Shown piece by piece: positions 12,212-24,344 of a stretch of DNA of 64,000 nt. Position 1 is the stretch's first letter; each line of letters begins with the position of its first letter. The stretch lies in assembly GCA_030770545.1 (NCBI GenBank), contig JAUCMP010000026.1, positions 7,420,501 through 7,484,500 on the forward strand. Reading direction: 5' to 3'. The notes beneath the pieces are model-generated. The model searched no databases and was not told where the DNA came from. It worked only from the letters and a program-made list of their open reading frames with translations. This stretch comes from Macropodus opercularis. Its lineage: Eukaryota > Chordata > Actinopteri > Anabantiformes > Osphronemidae. The position numbers were made by a program, and so were the translations under genes.

Positions 12212-12252
12212 TTTTTTTTTTCTCTGTCTCTGTCTCTCTCTCTCTCTCTCTT
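12212..12252. repeat. Polypyrimidine (T)n-(TCTCTG)-(CT)n tract
   Basis: A run of about ten T passes into TCTCTG/TCTC units and then an uninterrupted (CT)n stretch. It is a simple microsatellite. The tract resembles a branch-site/acceptor pyrimidine run, but no AG-linked exon could be supported after it. Confidence 0.8.
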
Positions 12253-12372
12253 GCTTCTTCAGCCGCCAGACATTTGAGAACTGGGGTACTTTTACACGTA
12301 GTTAAACCCTGAACAGTCCAAAACTCAGCCTGCGGGTGTGCAGGCTCACAGTACTGGATCAGGATAACAGGA

Positions 12373-12386
12373 CTGCCATCTGCTGG
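12373..12386 (-). promoter_or_regulatory. Consensus CTCF-type motif
   Basis: Read on the minus strand the site is CCAGCAGATGGCAG, which agrees at all 14 positions with the vertebrate CTCF core written as CCASYAGRKGGCRS. CTCF is the zinc-finger protein that anchors chromatin loops and insulates enhancers. Occupancy cannot be judged from sequence; a 14-base match to this degenerate pattern is expected rarely by chance in 64 kb. Confidence 0.55.
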
Positions 12387-12399
12387 TCACACCGAGAAA

Positions 12400-14435
12400 T
12401 GTTTGTTGGCACGAGAGATGAAGTAAGGGAATTGGAGGAGGAGGGGTTATCTCGCTTAACAAAGTTTAAAGTCATCATTGCTGACGTCTGGGGAGACTGG
12501 TGTCAGGGCCTGAAACCCTCCTGTCAATCAGACCAATGCTTTGTTCGTTAGATCCGATGCCAGTATCGTTTCAGTATCACATGAATGTTCACTCTCTGCG
12601 CAAGTAAGAAAGTTTTCTCTGTTGCAGAATTGACACAGCCAAATGACCCCGAATTGTGAAATACCGACGTTCAATTACAGTACGGCGAGCGTTTCATTGT
12701 TGTGCCATGCAGCCACAGGTCTGATCTGCAAGGAAGCAAAGGTACAAAAGCCCCGGGGAAGAGGACAGATGTTGCTCTCCGCTGAAAATGCAACGCTCCT
12801 CCAGCATTGTAGAAAATCACTGGACCCTGGTTGAGTCTCTTCCCTTTCTACCACCAACAAAAACCACATCTTTTCCTCTTTGCTTTTCCTTATGCGAAAC
12901 AGAGAGTGAGGGGGAGAGAGAGAGGGTGAAATGAGGGAGGAGGGTGGGTGCAGCTCTCTGACCCTCATTTACCCTGTCAGTCCTCCTAGCAGGGGATAGT
13001 GTTCAGGATCTATTGATCACAACTCAGTGGAGCAGTAATCCTACAGACTTGATTGATTCCGACTGTTGCCTAGGCCTCACTGCACGGCCCAATCCTCCCT
13101 CTTTGCCTTCCCTGCGTCTGTACCTCTCCTCCCAATCCCTCAGTTCCTCCCCTCCCCTCCATTGCTCATAAAGCATTGATATGCATGATGGCCAAGGGGC
13201 CCCATGAAGGAGGCAGGCTTGTAGGAGGGTTGGAGTGAGACTTGCAACAGGAACTAGCTGGTGAGGTGACAGGTGACTGGACCCTGAGGTGTCTATGAGC
13301 TGCCTGCCCCTGATCGCTCTCTTGTTTGTCGTCTGGCCAAAAATGCTGAGTCAACATAACAGTTGCTCTTTGCTGGCTGGTCATCAGAAGGGAAGTTTTT
13401 GTCAGTTAGAGTGAGGAAGGACTGGAAGTTGTTTTTCTGCTCTGTCTGTCTCTCTCTATGTAAACCTGCGCATAGTAAATAATGCAATATCCGGAGCTTG
13501 TGTGCGCTCTGGATAGTGATGTATAGTTATGGGTCAGATTTCCATTCCAGCACCACTGTAACATTAGATTTATGGAGAGTGGTTTTCTGAAACTGTGACA
13601 ATTAGGATTGGACTAGGACTGTCAAACATGATAATTGTTCCAAGTTATTAATGCATCTATAATGATTAATTAATAAAGATTGAAGAACACAACCTGTCTA
13701 ACCACAGAGAGGAAAGTAGCAGTGCTGCAGGTGGAGCCATTTATGTATTTTATTTACTGACAGGTGGTTTTATTATATTAATCACATTTTATGTCGTATA
13801 GTATATTAGAGATATATGTTACAGTATGTGTCGTATGAGTTTCATTTAGTCTGCGCTGCATTGTGATAACAACACATTCCTATTTATCTCTGTTTGTGAA
13901 ATGGAGGCCACAGGGTCGCAGTTATACAAGTGTTTCGAGACCCCTCTGAAGGTTTCCAGGACTACTTTTCACTGCGTCTGACAGCTGCAGAGGGAGCTGG
14001 CTCCATCCTGCTATTCTCTCTGGCAGGAGCCCGTGCCAAGACGGAGGCTGGCTTGGCTGAGTTGTGCCACACACTGTACAGAGGGCTCCAGCAAAAGGGA
14101 GCCCTCCTCACACCCAAACATACACAGACCCACAGGACGCACATGTACGATACACGGGAAAACTGTTTCCTAGATTTGAAGCGTATTTGCTGTTGCGGAC
14201 GAGGCCATGCAGATTTCACTGTCAGCATTTTTACACTGGCGCAGAACTCGTAGAGTGACACGTGGCTGCGATGCTTCACTTTGACCTTGTCATAAGATGA
14301 TTTGAAAGTGTGATTGAACCTGGGTTTAGCTAATGTTCAGCGTAATTACAATCTTCTCTTTGAATCGTGCTGGTGCTTATGAAAGCAGCTTTAAAGAGAT
14401 AGAATAAGACTTAAAAAGGCTTAATCAACATAATT
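12400..14435. other. Unique non-coding DNA
   Basis: No gene supported. A purine run (GAGAGAGA with G tracts) lies at about 12900-12955 and a C/T-rich run at about 13090-13165. A 107-codon frame at 13930-14253 on the plus strand is opposed by a similar-length frame on the minus strand, and neither resembles a known family. Confidence 0.5.
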
Positions 14436-14439
14436 CATA

Positions 14440-14670
14440 TGGTTTAGCTGATGGTCCCATATGCTGTAATGTTCAATTTTTGTGACATGGTTTCTGAATG
14501 TAATGACATTCAATTAAAAAGCCATATGCAATGACATTCTCGAATCATTAAGGTCTTTGTGACATTTGAGGACTCCCTTTTTTTCCTACTCTCCAATCAG
14601 TTATGCATTTTCATTCCAGTCTTACCATAATCAGCCTCCTTTTTGTTACTTAATGATTCAGTCGCGTCAA
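14440..14670. promoter_or_regulatory. Candidate conserved non-coding element
   Basis: AT-rich unique sequence with two copies of AATGACATTC (in 14499-14540), one of them inside the near-palindrome GAATGTAATGACATTC, plus several TAAT cores. No repeat family matches. The call is inferred from motif density only. Confidence 0.2.
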
Positions 14671-14674
14671 GGAG

Positions 14675-17400
14675 CCTGAGTCACAAAGAGTCAGACAGAG
14701 CCGGGGATCTTAATGTTTACAGACAGTTTTGTGGGAATTTGTTTCTGTCCTGCTACACAGAGATTTATCCCCATATAAAGAAATGGATATAACTAAATCT
14801 CCTTGTACTGCTGTAACCTTAAGTTGTTTGCAGCCTTTTAGTCTCCAGCTGACTGACAGCTCTGCCCACAGACTCATCCTCAGGTTGGTTTAGGGACCTG
14901 ATAAATTTGACAACTCGACTGAGTTACTAAATCCTTAAAATCTGTGTTATTTTTTTCCCTGCTTCTTTCACATATACATTTTCCTGTATGGATTCTGTGT
15001 ACAGCTTTCTTTCCTACTCAATCCCACTCTTACAACCATTCAGCGCTGGTCTCTATATCTTCCTGCCCTTCAGAAGACTCTGGTATTAGGGGAATTCCTG
15101 AGGTGGATTTTCCGCTTTAGACTGTCAGTATGGCCCTTAAAAACTGTCTACTGCCTAAATCAAAGTGCAGGCGATATTAACTAACACGAGTTACAACGTA
15201 TAAAACTTTAGAGTAAACAGCCTCATTGATCTTACTACATATTTTTCTATGTAGAATACTTGCATTAGTGGATCTCCACGTCTTCTTTCTTCTTCCTTTA
15301 GGATGAGAGAATTATTAATGTCTTTACTTGATGCATCCCTCATTTAACAGTTAAATTAAGCATAAACATCACAAATTGGAAACATTAAATTAAAATAACT
15401 CAATAATTCAGGAAGTTCTATATACATGGTGAAACGTCTAATATCAACTACACCTGACAAACCTTTATGAGCTACTGTCCTATATGTGGGCTTGGTTGTT
15501 GCTCTATTAGCATAATAATTGTACAGTAAGTGGACACACATGCTGAGAGAAAAGACATGACAGCCTCTGGGCATCTGACTTTTATGGCTGACAGCTGATG
15601 GTCACTCGCTGGTAAAAGTGCTAACGAGGTGATAGAATCCTCTTCAAAGGCAAAATAGCACGTCCGTGTTTCTTCAATGCAACAGCTGACTCGTCTCTTT
15701 CTTCTACAAAACACTCAGCAGATGAATGAGTAACCTTCTCGCAATTACTGATGACTGGGAGTGGAAGGTGCAAATTGGCCTTCGTAACAATGTTTTCCAC
15801 TTCTGTGGGCTTTCTTGAGTGCTAATTTGTTGCGGTTTGTGGCATCTGCCGCATTTACATTGGGTTAAACTCGTCCAGTGAAAGAAAAGAACTCAACTAC
15901 CCCCGCGGTCTGAAAGCCACGGTTTGATATGCAAACGACATCCCCTTAGTCTCCATGAATTCAAAAACGTAAGGTAAATGGGACTACTCCTGGAGCATGT
16001 GAAGTAAGAATATTCATACTCGAACAGAAAGCTAGTAAATGAGGATGGGATGAGTCTTGCTGGTGTGGTAATTTTTTTTGTAAAAGCTGCACAAGGAAAA
16101 AAGTAGAGATTCCTCAGTTCAGTAGTCTCAGTCTTTTTGAACAAGCAAAGCATTGTGCTTTTTTAATGCCGTCTCAGTGGACTTAATACTTGTTATTTTC
16201 TCTCTCTCCCTCTCTCTTTTCTCCCCTCTCATATTCCCAATGCGCTGTCTGTGCTCCTGCATCTGTAATCGCAACGTTACCTCACTGGGGGCTGCTTTTG
16301 TAGCCTGTGTGTGTAGGTACATGCGGTGATGGTGTGCGTGCATTTGGAGGTTTGCTGGGGGGCTGCAAGGGGGCTTAGCAGCCCACTGAGTTTCAATGGG
16401 AGCCCACACCACTGCTCTGCCAGGTCTTATCTCCTCCCATGCAGGAGAGCAGTGGCATCAAGCCGGTGGCTTATTAGAGAGGCAGGGAATGTATCCTAAA
16501 TACCCCCAAAAACACACACACGCGCACACACATTCACCAATACACAACAGTGCACTGACCTATGTTTCTATCTGGGCCTGCGACAGAACCCGTGAGGAGA
16601 AAGTATGTCCATGCACATTGTTAGTGTTTATGGCTTTTCCTTTTGTGTTGATAATACAAAAATAAATTGCTATTTGGAGAATAAACAGCAGCAGGAGTAG
16701 GAGCGGTGGTAGTTGCTTGCAGTGGAAGTACTCTGTTGTATTTATAGTGATCAAGTTAAGAGGAAGAGAGCGTCAGAGAGGGAAGCAGAGTAATAAGAAA
16801 TACATTGCTTTTATATTGTTTCCTCTGATAGACAGGCTGGCATTAGCTGTGACTCGTTATTGCCGCTGCAGTGGGGTGAGGTGATGTATTATTTGGAAAG
16901 TAAATGAGTAGAATCTGGACATTACAGTTGTTCCTCTATTCTGCTGTTGGTAATGCCTTCATTACAGAGCTGTACCTCAGCCATTATGCCTTGGCAAAGG
17001 GTTGTAATCACAGAATGAAAGGGCGGTGGGCTTTTTCAAAAGCAACATCAAACATTTAGCGTTGCCATCAAACACAATCTTACTCTATTTATTTCTGTTT
17101 CACCTCTCTCCACTTAGCAATATTATTTTAGAGGCCTTATTGTCAAAGGCTGTCCAGTAGTTACAGGAGAAGCATTTATCACTGAAAACTGGGGCTGAAG
17201 ATTGTTTACACTGCGAGTATTAATGGTGGTAATGGTTTGTAAATGTGATTCTTCTTTATTCTGTTGCCCATGAGGACATAGTTGATGCTATGGTGTGACC
17301 ACAATCCCCACAATGTGTGTTTTAATCTTTATGTTTGACATTGTGTGAATATGTTGTCTTTCGTGTGTGTGTGTGCATGTGCAAACGTAGGGAGATAATA
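14675..17400. other. Unique non-coding DNA
   Basis: No gene, repeat family or strong structure is supported. Short CT-rich (16200-16225) and CA-rich (16513-16530) low-complexity stretches occur. Frames of up to 94 codons are interrupted, antisense to one another and unrecognised. Confidence 0.5.
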
Positions 17401-17404
17401 TTAT

Positions 17405-20400
17405 GCATTTGCATGCAGCGCTTCACTGTGGGAGAATGTCATTGATTTACAACCACGATGAAAGGTCAGTTCACCTTATTAAACAACACATAGGTACACT
17501 GCTGCATAGTATCGGATAACCATTAGAAGCCAATCTGTCCATTCTCACTGCGACTGGTGAAGGCGTCAAGGTCTCGGCTAAAATCTGCATACAAATCAGC
17601 TTTAGGTGAGTTTCTTTTAGAAAAACATCCCAGACAACGTCTTGTAAACTAGTGTGTATTAAGCCATTACAGTATTTTTTGTTTCTTTTTGTCCTCTAAG
17701 TGTAAGCCTGTCTCCAGTCCTAATAGGACAAACCCAACACTGAGTTTTGAATGAGATATTTTCACAGCTTATCCCCAGAGTTGCTTTGTTTCCCATGTTT
17801 ACTTATTAACCTCATTAGGTTAAGCCAGTCAGTGAAGAGCAGACCTTAGATTGGATGCTGGTGAGCATAAATTGTGCATTTGTCTTACACACAACCTTCG
17901 CTCTCCATCTACAGATCCATCCATTTCTAGTTCTTACCACGTCCTTCTCAGTTACTTTGTGTGATTAGACATTGTTTAAACGAATGCACTGCAGAGTGAT
18001 TGCTCATGTGTTCTAGCTCCATAGAGCACCATCTCCAGATCATTGGCTTCGTTGTCTTTAGGCATTATAACGTGCATGGCATGATCTGGGGCGCACTCCC
18101 AATCAAGAGAAGCGAGACAGGCCACACAGTGTTGGGAGTGTTGGGGACAGCTTAGTGTACTGTATATGTGTAGGTGGGACAAGAAAAAGTAAGGCTGTCT
18201 ACAAGATGTACGTGTTCTGCTGTATCTTTACAGCAGGTGTTTGTATGGTTAAATGTGCTTTATGTTTATATTTGCATATGCATGCGCACATGTGATAATG
18301 GTCCTGGTGTATGGGTGAAGTAACACAACGTGTGACATGCATGGATGCATGTGCACATTGTCGTCCCCCTGGATGTTAAAGCTAATTTTACTCCCACCTG
18401 CACTGCTTTGACACACGCAAGCCATTATTCAGAGCACAAACAGATGAAAAATGGCTCGACAGACACACTAAGGGACAAGCCGATCAAAAGGAAAACCATC
18501 TGGGCTTGCAGTCGCTCGCATTCAGCCGTCAGAAAGCCTTCAGAGCTCTTCCTGTGCCAGTTGTTGCCAGGGTGTGGCCTGGACCCAGAGGTGGCACCGA
18601 GTGGATAATGAGGTGGGGGGATTCATCGTCCTGGAGCGGCTCTGGAAGTACACAAGACTCTGGAGGTGATCCAATAGGGGCTCTCGTTCTCTCTGACTGT
18701 TGCAAATGGATTGGTGGTTACTGCTGTAATCCACCAGCGTGGACGCTTCAGATAGCTGCCTCCATATGTAAGGAAGACAAGAAAACAATAGTGCACCCAA
18801 CTAGCACAATGAGCGATGCTACCGTTGTTTGGAGAAATGGCCTTGGTTGATTTGGATTATATAGGCTACCATATTCATTCATGCAGATCGAACTCATCTG
18901 CATTTTCTATTTTTGTTAGTATAACACCATAGATTTTATTGTGGCACCAACCCAGCTCCCTACTGTTACGTGTCTATGTAACTAAACTGCAGTCGCATCA
19001 AAGCTTTTGCACAGCACCACATTCTGCTTTCACGTAATCATCCCCCAATTCAACATCCATTTTGCACTGTTAGCTTCACTGATGTTGATGAAACCAAGAG
19101 TCGAATGCAAGATACAAATCACAGATCACTTTGTTGCTCCATCACACTACTGTGGTCACAAACTCCACAGGGACCTTTAATAAACACATAGGGCTTTAAT
19201 CAATCAATGTTTCAAATGTGTTGTCCTTGGCTTGTGTTTTTCAATCTCTTTTCATCCCTATCCTTGGTCACAGAGTTTGGTTGATTTCATTTCTGTTCAA
19301 GGACATCACTAGATAATGTTCTAAACCCTGTACACAGCAGATGGGAACGATCAAGAGTGGCACATTGCCTTTTTCCACACGGTCATCCCAACCATTAGAT
19401 CCCCCAACATCAGGTGACTGCTGCAGGGAAATATCCAGCCCGAAGTGTTTGAGGACCGTAGGACTATGCCAATTCACTCTTGTGTATGCTAGGTTGTTGG
19501 AAGTGGAAGCAAAGGTTGTTTAGAGTATTGACTAGATAGACAGAATAGATGACATACTGTATGTGTGCAAGAACATGGACAGATAGAATATGGGAATTAC
19601 TGAGGAAGATGTCAGAGTGGAAAGAGGATGATCGAGCCCTGCATCGAAACCATAGTCTCCCGCCACATATACATAATCATTAAGATGCTTTTTTACCTTG
19701 GTAGTACAGGGAACAAACTGCCTTGTGTCCAAAATTTCAAAACACTTCTCTGCGTACATTTTATAGTGACGAGCGAATAAGTAAACGAGTGAATGGACAC
19801 AGCCCATTTGTGTCTTTCCATAATAAACTGTGACTCGCTTTCTAAAATCATGAAAGTCTCAGCGGCAGCTAAGAGCCTGGTCAGGCTGCAGATAAATAAG
19901 TTGAGCTATATTAACGCCTGTCTTCGTGACTGTTGGCTGTGGCTGCTGTAATGCCTTCATACGTCATTTGCGGCTCAGTTGCACATGTTTCTACAAAATA
20001 TGTATGTCCTAAATAGATATGCCAATTACCCTAATGGAAATCGGGAAGCGTGACCGTTTCAATTAGCAGCCCTGTTCCTATTTCATTTCTCCTGCAACAC
20101 CTCACGGAGTTTGATGATGAAACACAATGTATTGTGGCGGTTCTACGTTGCTGTTCTGCGACGGCAAATTGAATATTCCTTTTGCCTCAAACTGATTTGA
20201 CACCGCAACACGATGACGTTAGCAACAACACATCTGCTTCAGAGGCGTCGAATTGCAACACATGTAAATGCATAGTTGTTGTGTTTGTCTCCAACACGTT
20301 GCTGCTGGTGTAATTAGAATTAACAGCATGTGACTCAAACGCTGTATCCACCAGGGCTCTGCTTAGTGGTAGCTCTATACCACATATAGCATCAAAGTTC

Positions 20401-21160
20401 TACTTGTTTGTGGATTATGTGTTTGCAATATCAGCATGTGTTTGTGAGCACAGAGCCACATGATCATACAGAAGAATAACCACAGCTAATACTATTACAT
20501 CTGCTCTCTCACTCAGATTTGACACCACAAGAGTTTACGTTTATGTCAGATGTAACCATATATCCAGTATCACCAGTACCTTTCCTCTGTTCAGTTATTC
20601 CCTCTCGCACTGTAGTCAGTCTCAAACTCCGTGTCCTTAAGGCAAATCTATGGGCTTTTTAGTCAGAAGGCTCTTGCATTTCAAACTGTTAAAACAAAAT
20701 TTGATTTTCTTTTTTGTTGTCTTAAACAGTGGAAACTGAGTAATTATGAACAGGAAGAACTCACAGGTTTTTTTTAACAATATTCACTGTGCTTAAGTAA
20801 AATCAGCTGCTCCTGAGCTCTGCGCTTTATTTTGGAGGCTGTGTTTTCACGAGGAAAAGCTACGCTTGGCTCTCTGCCCTTCCATTCTGCTCTGTCTGCG
20901 AGTCGACTGCCTATTACGACTGTCAGTCATTTTCAAACATGAAGGGGCTCATTTGAAAAGGCTCAATGTAAATCTCATATCTTACATGAAACAGTCTTGA
21001 TTTATTTTCCCTGAGCTTCTCTTCCCAAGTCTTCAAACCTCCCAGCGCACTGCCCGCATCCCCTTGACACACACGTGCACGCCCCTGTACCGGCTGGAGT
21101 CTAGCCTTTCAACATCCCGTCAAAGGAATGTGGAAGTGTTCTGTGGACGCTCGCCACAGC
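17405..21160. other. Unique non-coding DNA with octamer and TGCATG words
   Basis: Two octamers ATTTGCAT (17407-17414, 18270-18277) are present, and three TGCATG words fall within about 75 bases at 18280-18355. TGCATG is the DNA form of the RBFOX RNA-binding site, so the cluster matters only if the region is transcribed. A 114-codon frame at 18506-18850 is unsupported. Nothing else was recognised. Confidence 0.45.
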
Positions 21161-21166
21161 ACCCGA

Positions 21167-21188
21167 CCCCTCCCACCCCCCCACCCCC
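21167..21188 (-). other. C-rich tract, G-quadruplex-prone on the minus strand
   Basis: CCCC, CCC, a C7 run and a C5 run are separated by one-base spacers, so the minus strand has four guanine runs able to form a quadruplex. It sits in a locally C-rich patch. Confidence 0.7.
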
Positions 21189-21189
21189 T

Positions 21190-24160
21190 TTGCCTCCGGT
21201 CGATATCTGCCCACAGCAGGTGCCGAGCCGAGCCCAAAGATAACAGTGATATTGAAAAAGGGTAAAAGTATTGTGAACTTAATTTATACTCTGCTCACAT
21301 AACTGTCATCCATCTTGTAGGTAAGCTAGATGACACACCTTATTATCAGCAGCTGTTGTGTCTGTGTTTGCGGATGCCTATTTCCTTTTTCTGTGGATGT
21401 GTGAAAGATCTTAATGTGATGCGTTTGTCTCTGAATATATATTACTCGACAAACACCGCAAGCAAATAAACAGACCCGTTGTTTAAATGCCTCTGTTTTG
21501 CTGATGTGTAGGATACATCCTGAGTCGGCGAGTCAAGGTCTTCACCTTCTCGTGTAATCCTCGTCCACCTGCTGGCACAGAATAGCCCCACATCGGTACG
21601 ACTGTGATGGTAACACATCCACATTGCCATCACAAGTTGCTTTGCCTGGTACGGGATGGCCGTGAAGGACACGCACTGCATCGGTGCCAGACGTGGCAGT
21701 GGGAGTCACCAGTGAGGCAGCTGTGACCTTGCAAACAGAAGCTCAGAATCTGAGCCAAAACCTCACTTTCCCTCCCCAGGAGGTGAGGCCCAGTGTGCCA
21801 GCAACACCAGGTGCCCCTCCAGAAGTGTTTGTGGAGGCCAGGACGGGGCTGTTTTACATGACAATTGAGAGCATAGGAGAGACAATATTGACTGATTCTG
21901 TAGTTGGCGGATCAGTCATTTGCAGATTTTCTGATGTTTGTTGACTCAGTAATACTTAGACGATTTGATGTTCAAGTGCAATTCGCAATCTGTCCTGCAT
22001 TTAATGTTTTTAATGACCTACAAACCAAGAACTCTCCACCCTTCCATCCTGAGAAGTGAAATGCAGCTACTTTAGCATTGTGCACGAGCCAATTCTGCAG
22101 TGGCAGGATGATGCTCATTTGGAGCTTATATCCCACAGCTTCAGCCTTGAGAGCTCCATAATCACCAAACCTCCCACTGCGAAAAGATTATCAAAGAACG
22201 CGTGTAGCTAGTCATCTCCTACCACAGAGTCCTCCAGGCTAAGAGGGAAAACATGCATACATCAAGTAAAACATTGCTGAACATAATTAGCTACCTTACC
22301 CCAGTGGTCACTGGAACCTTAAAATCAATAGCAACATTAGTAAAACAACAGAGAAACAACAGTACGTCAGTGCATGCTTCTGGAAAAACAGGTCTTTAGC
22401 AGCTGTTTATTTGATTTTCCCATCTTGTCTTGTCTTGGATAATAAATCAAACTATTGCTGTAAGAGAAAGCTGCACATATAGTTATCGTGGAGCCACAGC
22501 TGTTCTATTTGAAGAGATTTTCAACAGACAGGGCGGCAGACTTGGTCCCTAAGCAGCAATTGTGGTTTCAGAGGTAATGCTGCACAGAAAGTTTGGAGCA
22601 CAGGGTTCATAAGTCCTCACTGTTTATCGCATGATTTATGCAGCATGGTAGGCTGCTCTGCTTCCAACCCTTTCCAACTCGTCAGCATTGCTGCTTTTGC
22701 ATAATGTAACAATTAGTTTTGGTTAAATGCTGTGCGAGGGAATGTAAAAGGTTGATAAATACAAGTGATCTTGAGGGGTTTTTTTGGCTCTCTTTTTAGT
22801 TTCATTTCCCACAATCTCCCACATGAAATGGAATAACCTTCGCTGCTTATATAACCTTCTGCATTCGATTACCATATTAACTTCTTTAACAGCATGGAGC
22901 TAATTTGTGGGCTATGGGTGTCTTTAGAGAAGGTCACAGTAATGAAGTGTACACCAAGAACATGATTTCACATTCGCTTATTAAACATTTGCTAATTGTT
23001 TATATATTTGCGTGATAGGAAATTGTAATAAGAGCAGAATGCTGTGGAACGTTTGAACAGTATCTGTGGCCGTCGTCTACTTTCTGCGGACCCGCCCACT
23101 CTTCTCTTTGCTATCGCTGCGTTTCTAATTATCACCAATGACACTAGACACTTTGGCAGTTTCGACTTGTTATATTTAAGAGATGGTTTTCTGCTGTGGC
23201 TGAACAGTAGACGTGTGTGCTGAGGCAATGCATGGGAACGCTGCTGCCTGAATGGTTAGAGCGCGTCATGTTACTGTCATGTTCCCTTTCTGCCGCTCTG
23301 TAACTCGTTGTGCAGTGGTGGTGATGATGCTGGCTCACTACCACAGTGACAGGCTAACATGCTGATGTTAAAGTTCTTAGTTTTTCTTTTCTAGAACAAA
23401 GGAGGATGACAAAGCTGTTGTCTTGTGACGACCGTAAACGCTCACTAGTTTCTGAGATATGAGCTGATATGAAGAACGGAAAAAGCAATTAAGTTAAACT
23501 CACATTTCTCTAAAACATTTTTAATCTCTAAAATAAAAGCAGCTTTCATCAAGGCATGGTTTATAGTGGGGCTGTTAAATTTGTTTTCGTCTTGCTAGTT
23601 ATACTTAATAAACACTTTAATTGTATATTTACACAGATTAAAATTAGGCACATAACATTAGAGCATAACCTTTATTTTAGCTATTATTAATAATAAGATC
23701 CCACAACTTGATTTAATAAGCTTAAAACAGCATTGCACATAGATGATGCAATCAAATGTCAATGGGTTTTAACAAGAGGGAGGAAATGCAGACTAATTAA
23801 TGCAGACTAATTACTGACTCTCCACTTAATATGGAAACAGCAAAAAGACAAGACTAAGAAATCCTGACTGCATACGGGCTAATTTTTCCAAAAGATTAAT
23901 AATAGAGAGGCACGAGCCGAGTGTGAGCGAAGGAGTCAGCAGGGACAAGAAAGAGGATGTCCTTAAAGAGAGCGTTCTTTTAAACTAAATGCGTCTTCAA
24001 AAGGAAACCCCACAATGTCTTGGTGGAGCCACCTGCACACAGAGGGCAGGCTGCCACTGTTTCAATGGGCGCTGCATGCACACCCCAGCGGGCTCCCAGA
24101 TAGCGGCTAAAGAGCTTATTTCCCAAATCTCTTTATCCTTTCTAGAACTGTGAGACGTTG
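21190..24160. other. Unique non-coding DNA
   Basis: No supported gene. An 86-codon frame at 21684-21944 has plausible-looking composition but no recognisable domain, and its only splice-like AG lies inside the frame. A near-match to the CTCF core is at 21564-21575 on the minus strand (CCAGCAGGTGGA, final C replaced by A). A 14-base tandem duplication lies at 23785-23812. Confidence 0.45.
23785..23812. repeat. 14-bp tandem duplication
   Basis: AATGCAGACTAATT occurs twice, head to tail, with no difference between the copies. This looks like a recent local duplication by replication slippage. Confidence 0.85.
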
Positions 24161-24169
24161 ACAGAAAGT

Positions 24170-24340
24170 CAGTTAACTCTAGCCAGTGGCAGCTGCATGG
24201 GTTTTGCATAATTAATTATTTATACGGAGCCAGACATAGTAATTACCATCCAGATGAATATGATATTCTAATCAGGCAGGCTTTAATTTTAATTGCCCTC
24301 CAGCATCTAACTGTCAGTGCTGGCCTGGCTTGATAAAGTG
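24170..24340. promoter_or_regulatory. Candidate conserved non-coding element
   Basis: It contains TTTTGCATAATTAATTA (one base from an octamer, joined to a TAATTA homeodomain site), then AATTACC, a GATGAATATGATATTC stretch and a TTTAATTTTAATTG stretch. It is low in CpG and free of repeats. The motif mix fits a developmental enhancer; conservation is untested. Confidence 0.25.
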
Positions 24341-24344
24341 GAGA

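Noticed and set aside
13930..14253. 107-codon plus-strand frame
   Set aside because: An equally long minus-strand frame covers the same bases; neither has a recognisable motif.
21684..21944. 86-codon frame with plausible amino-acid mix
   Set aside because: No family recognised, no trustworthy acceptor and donor pair, no second exon nearby.
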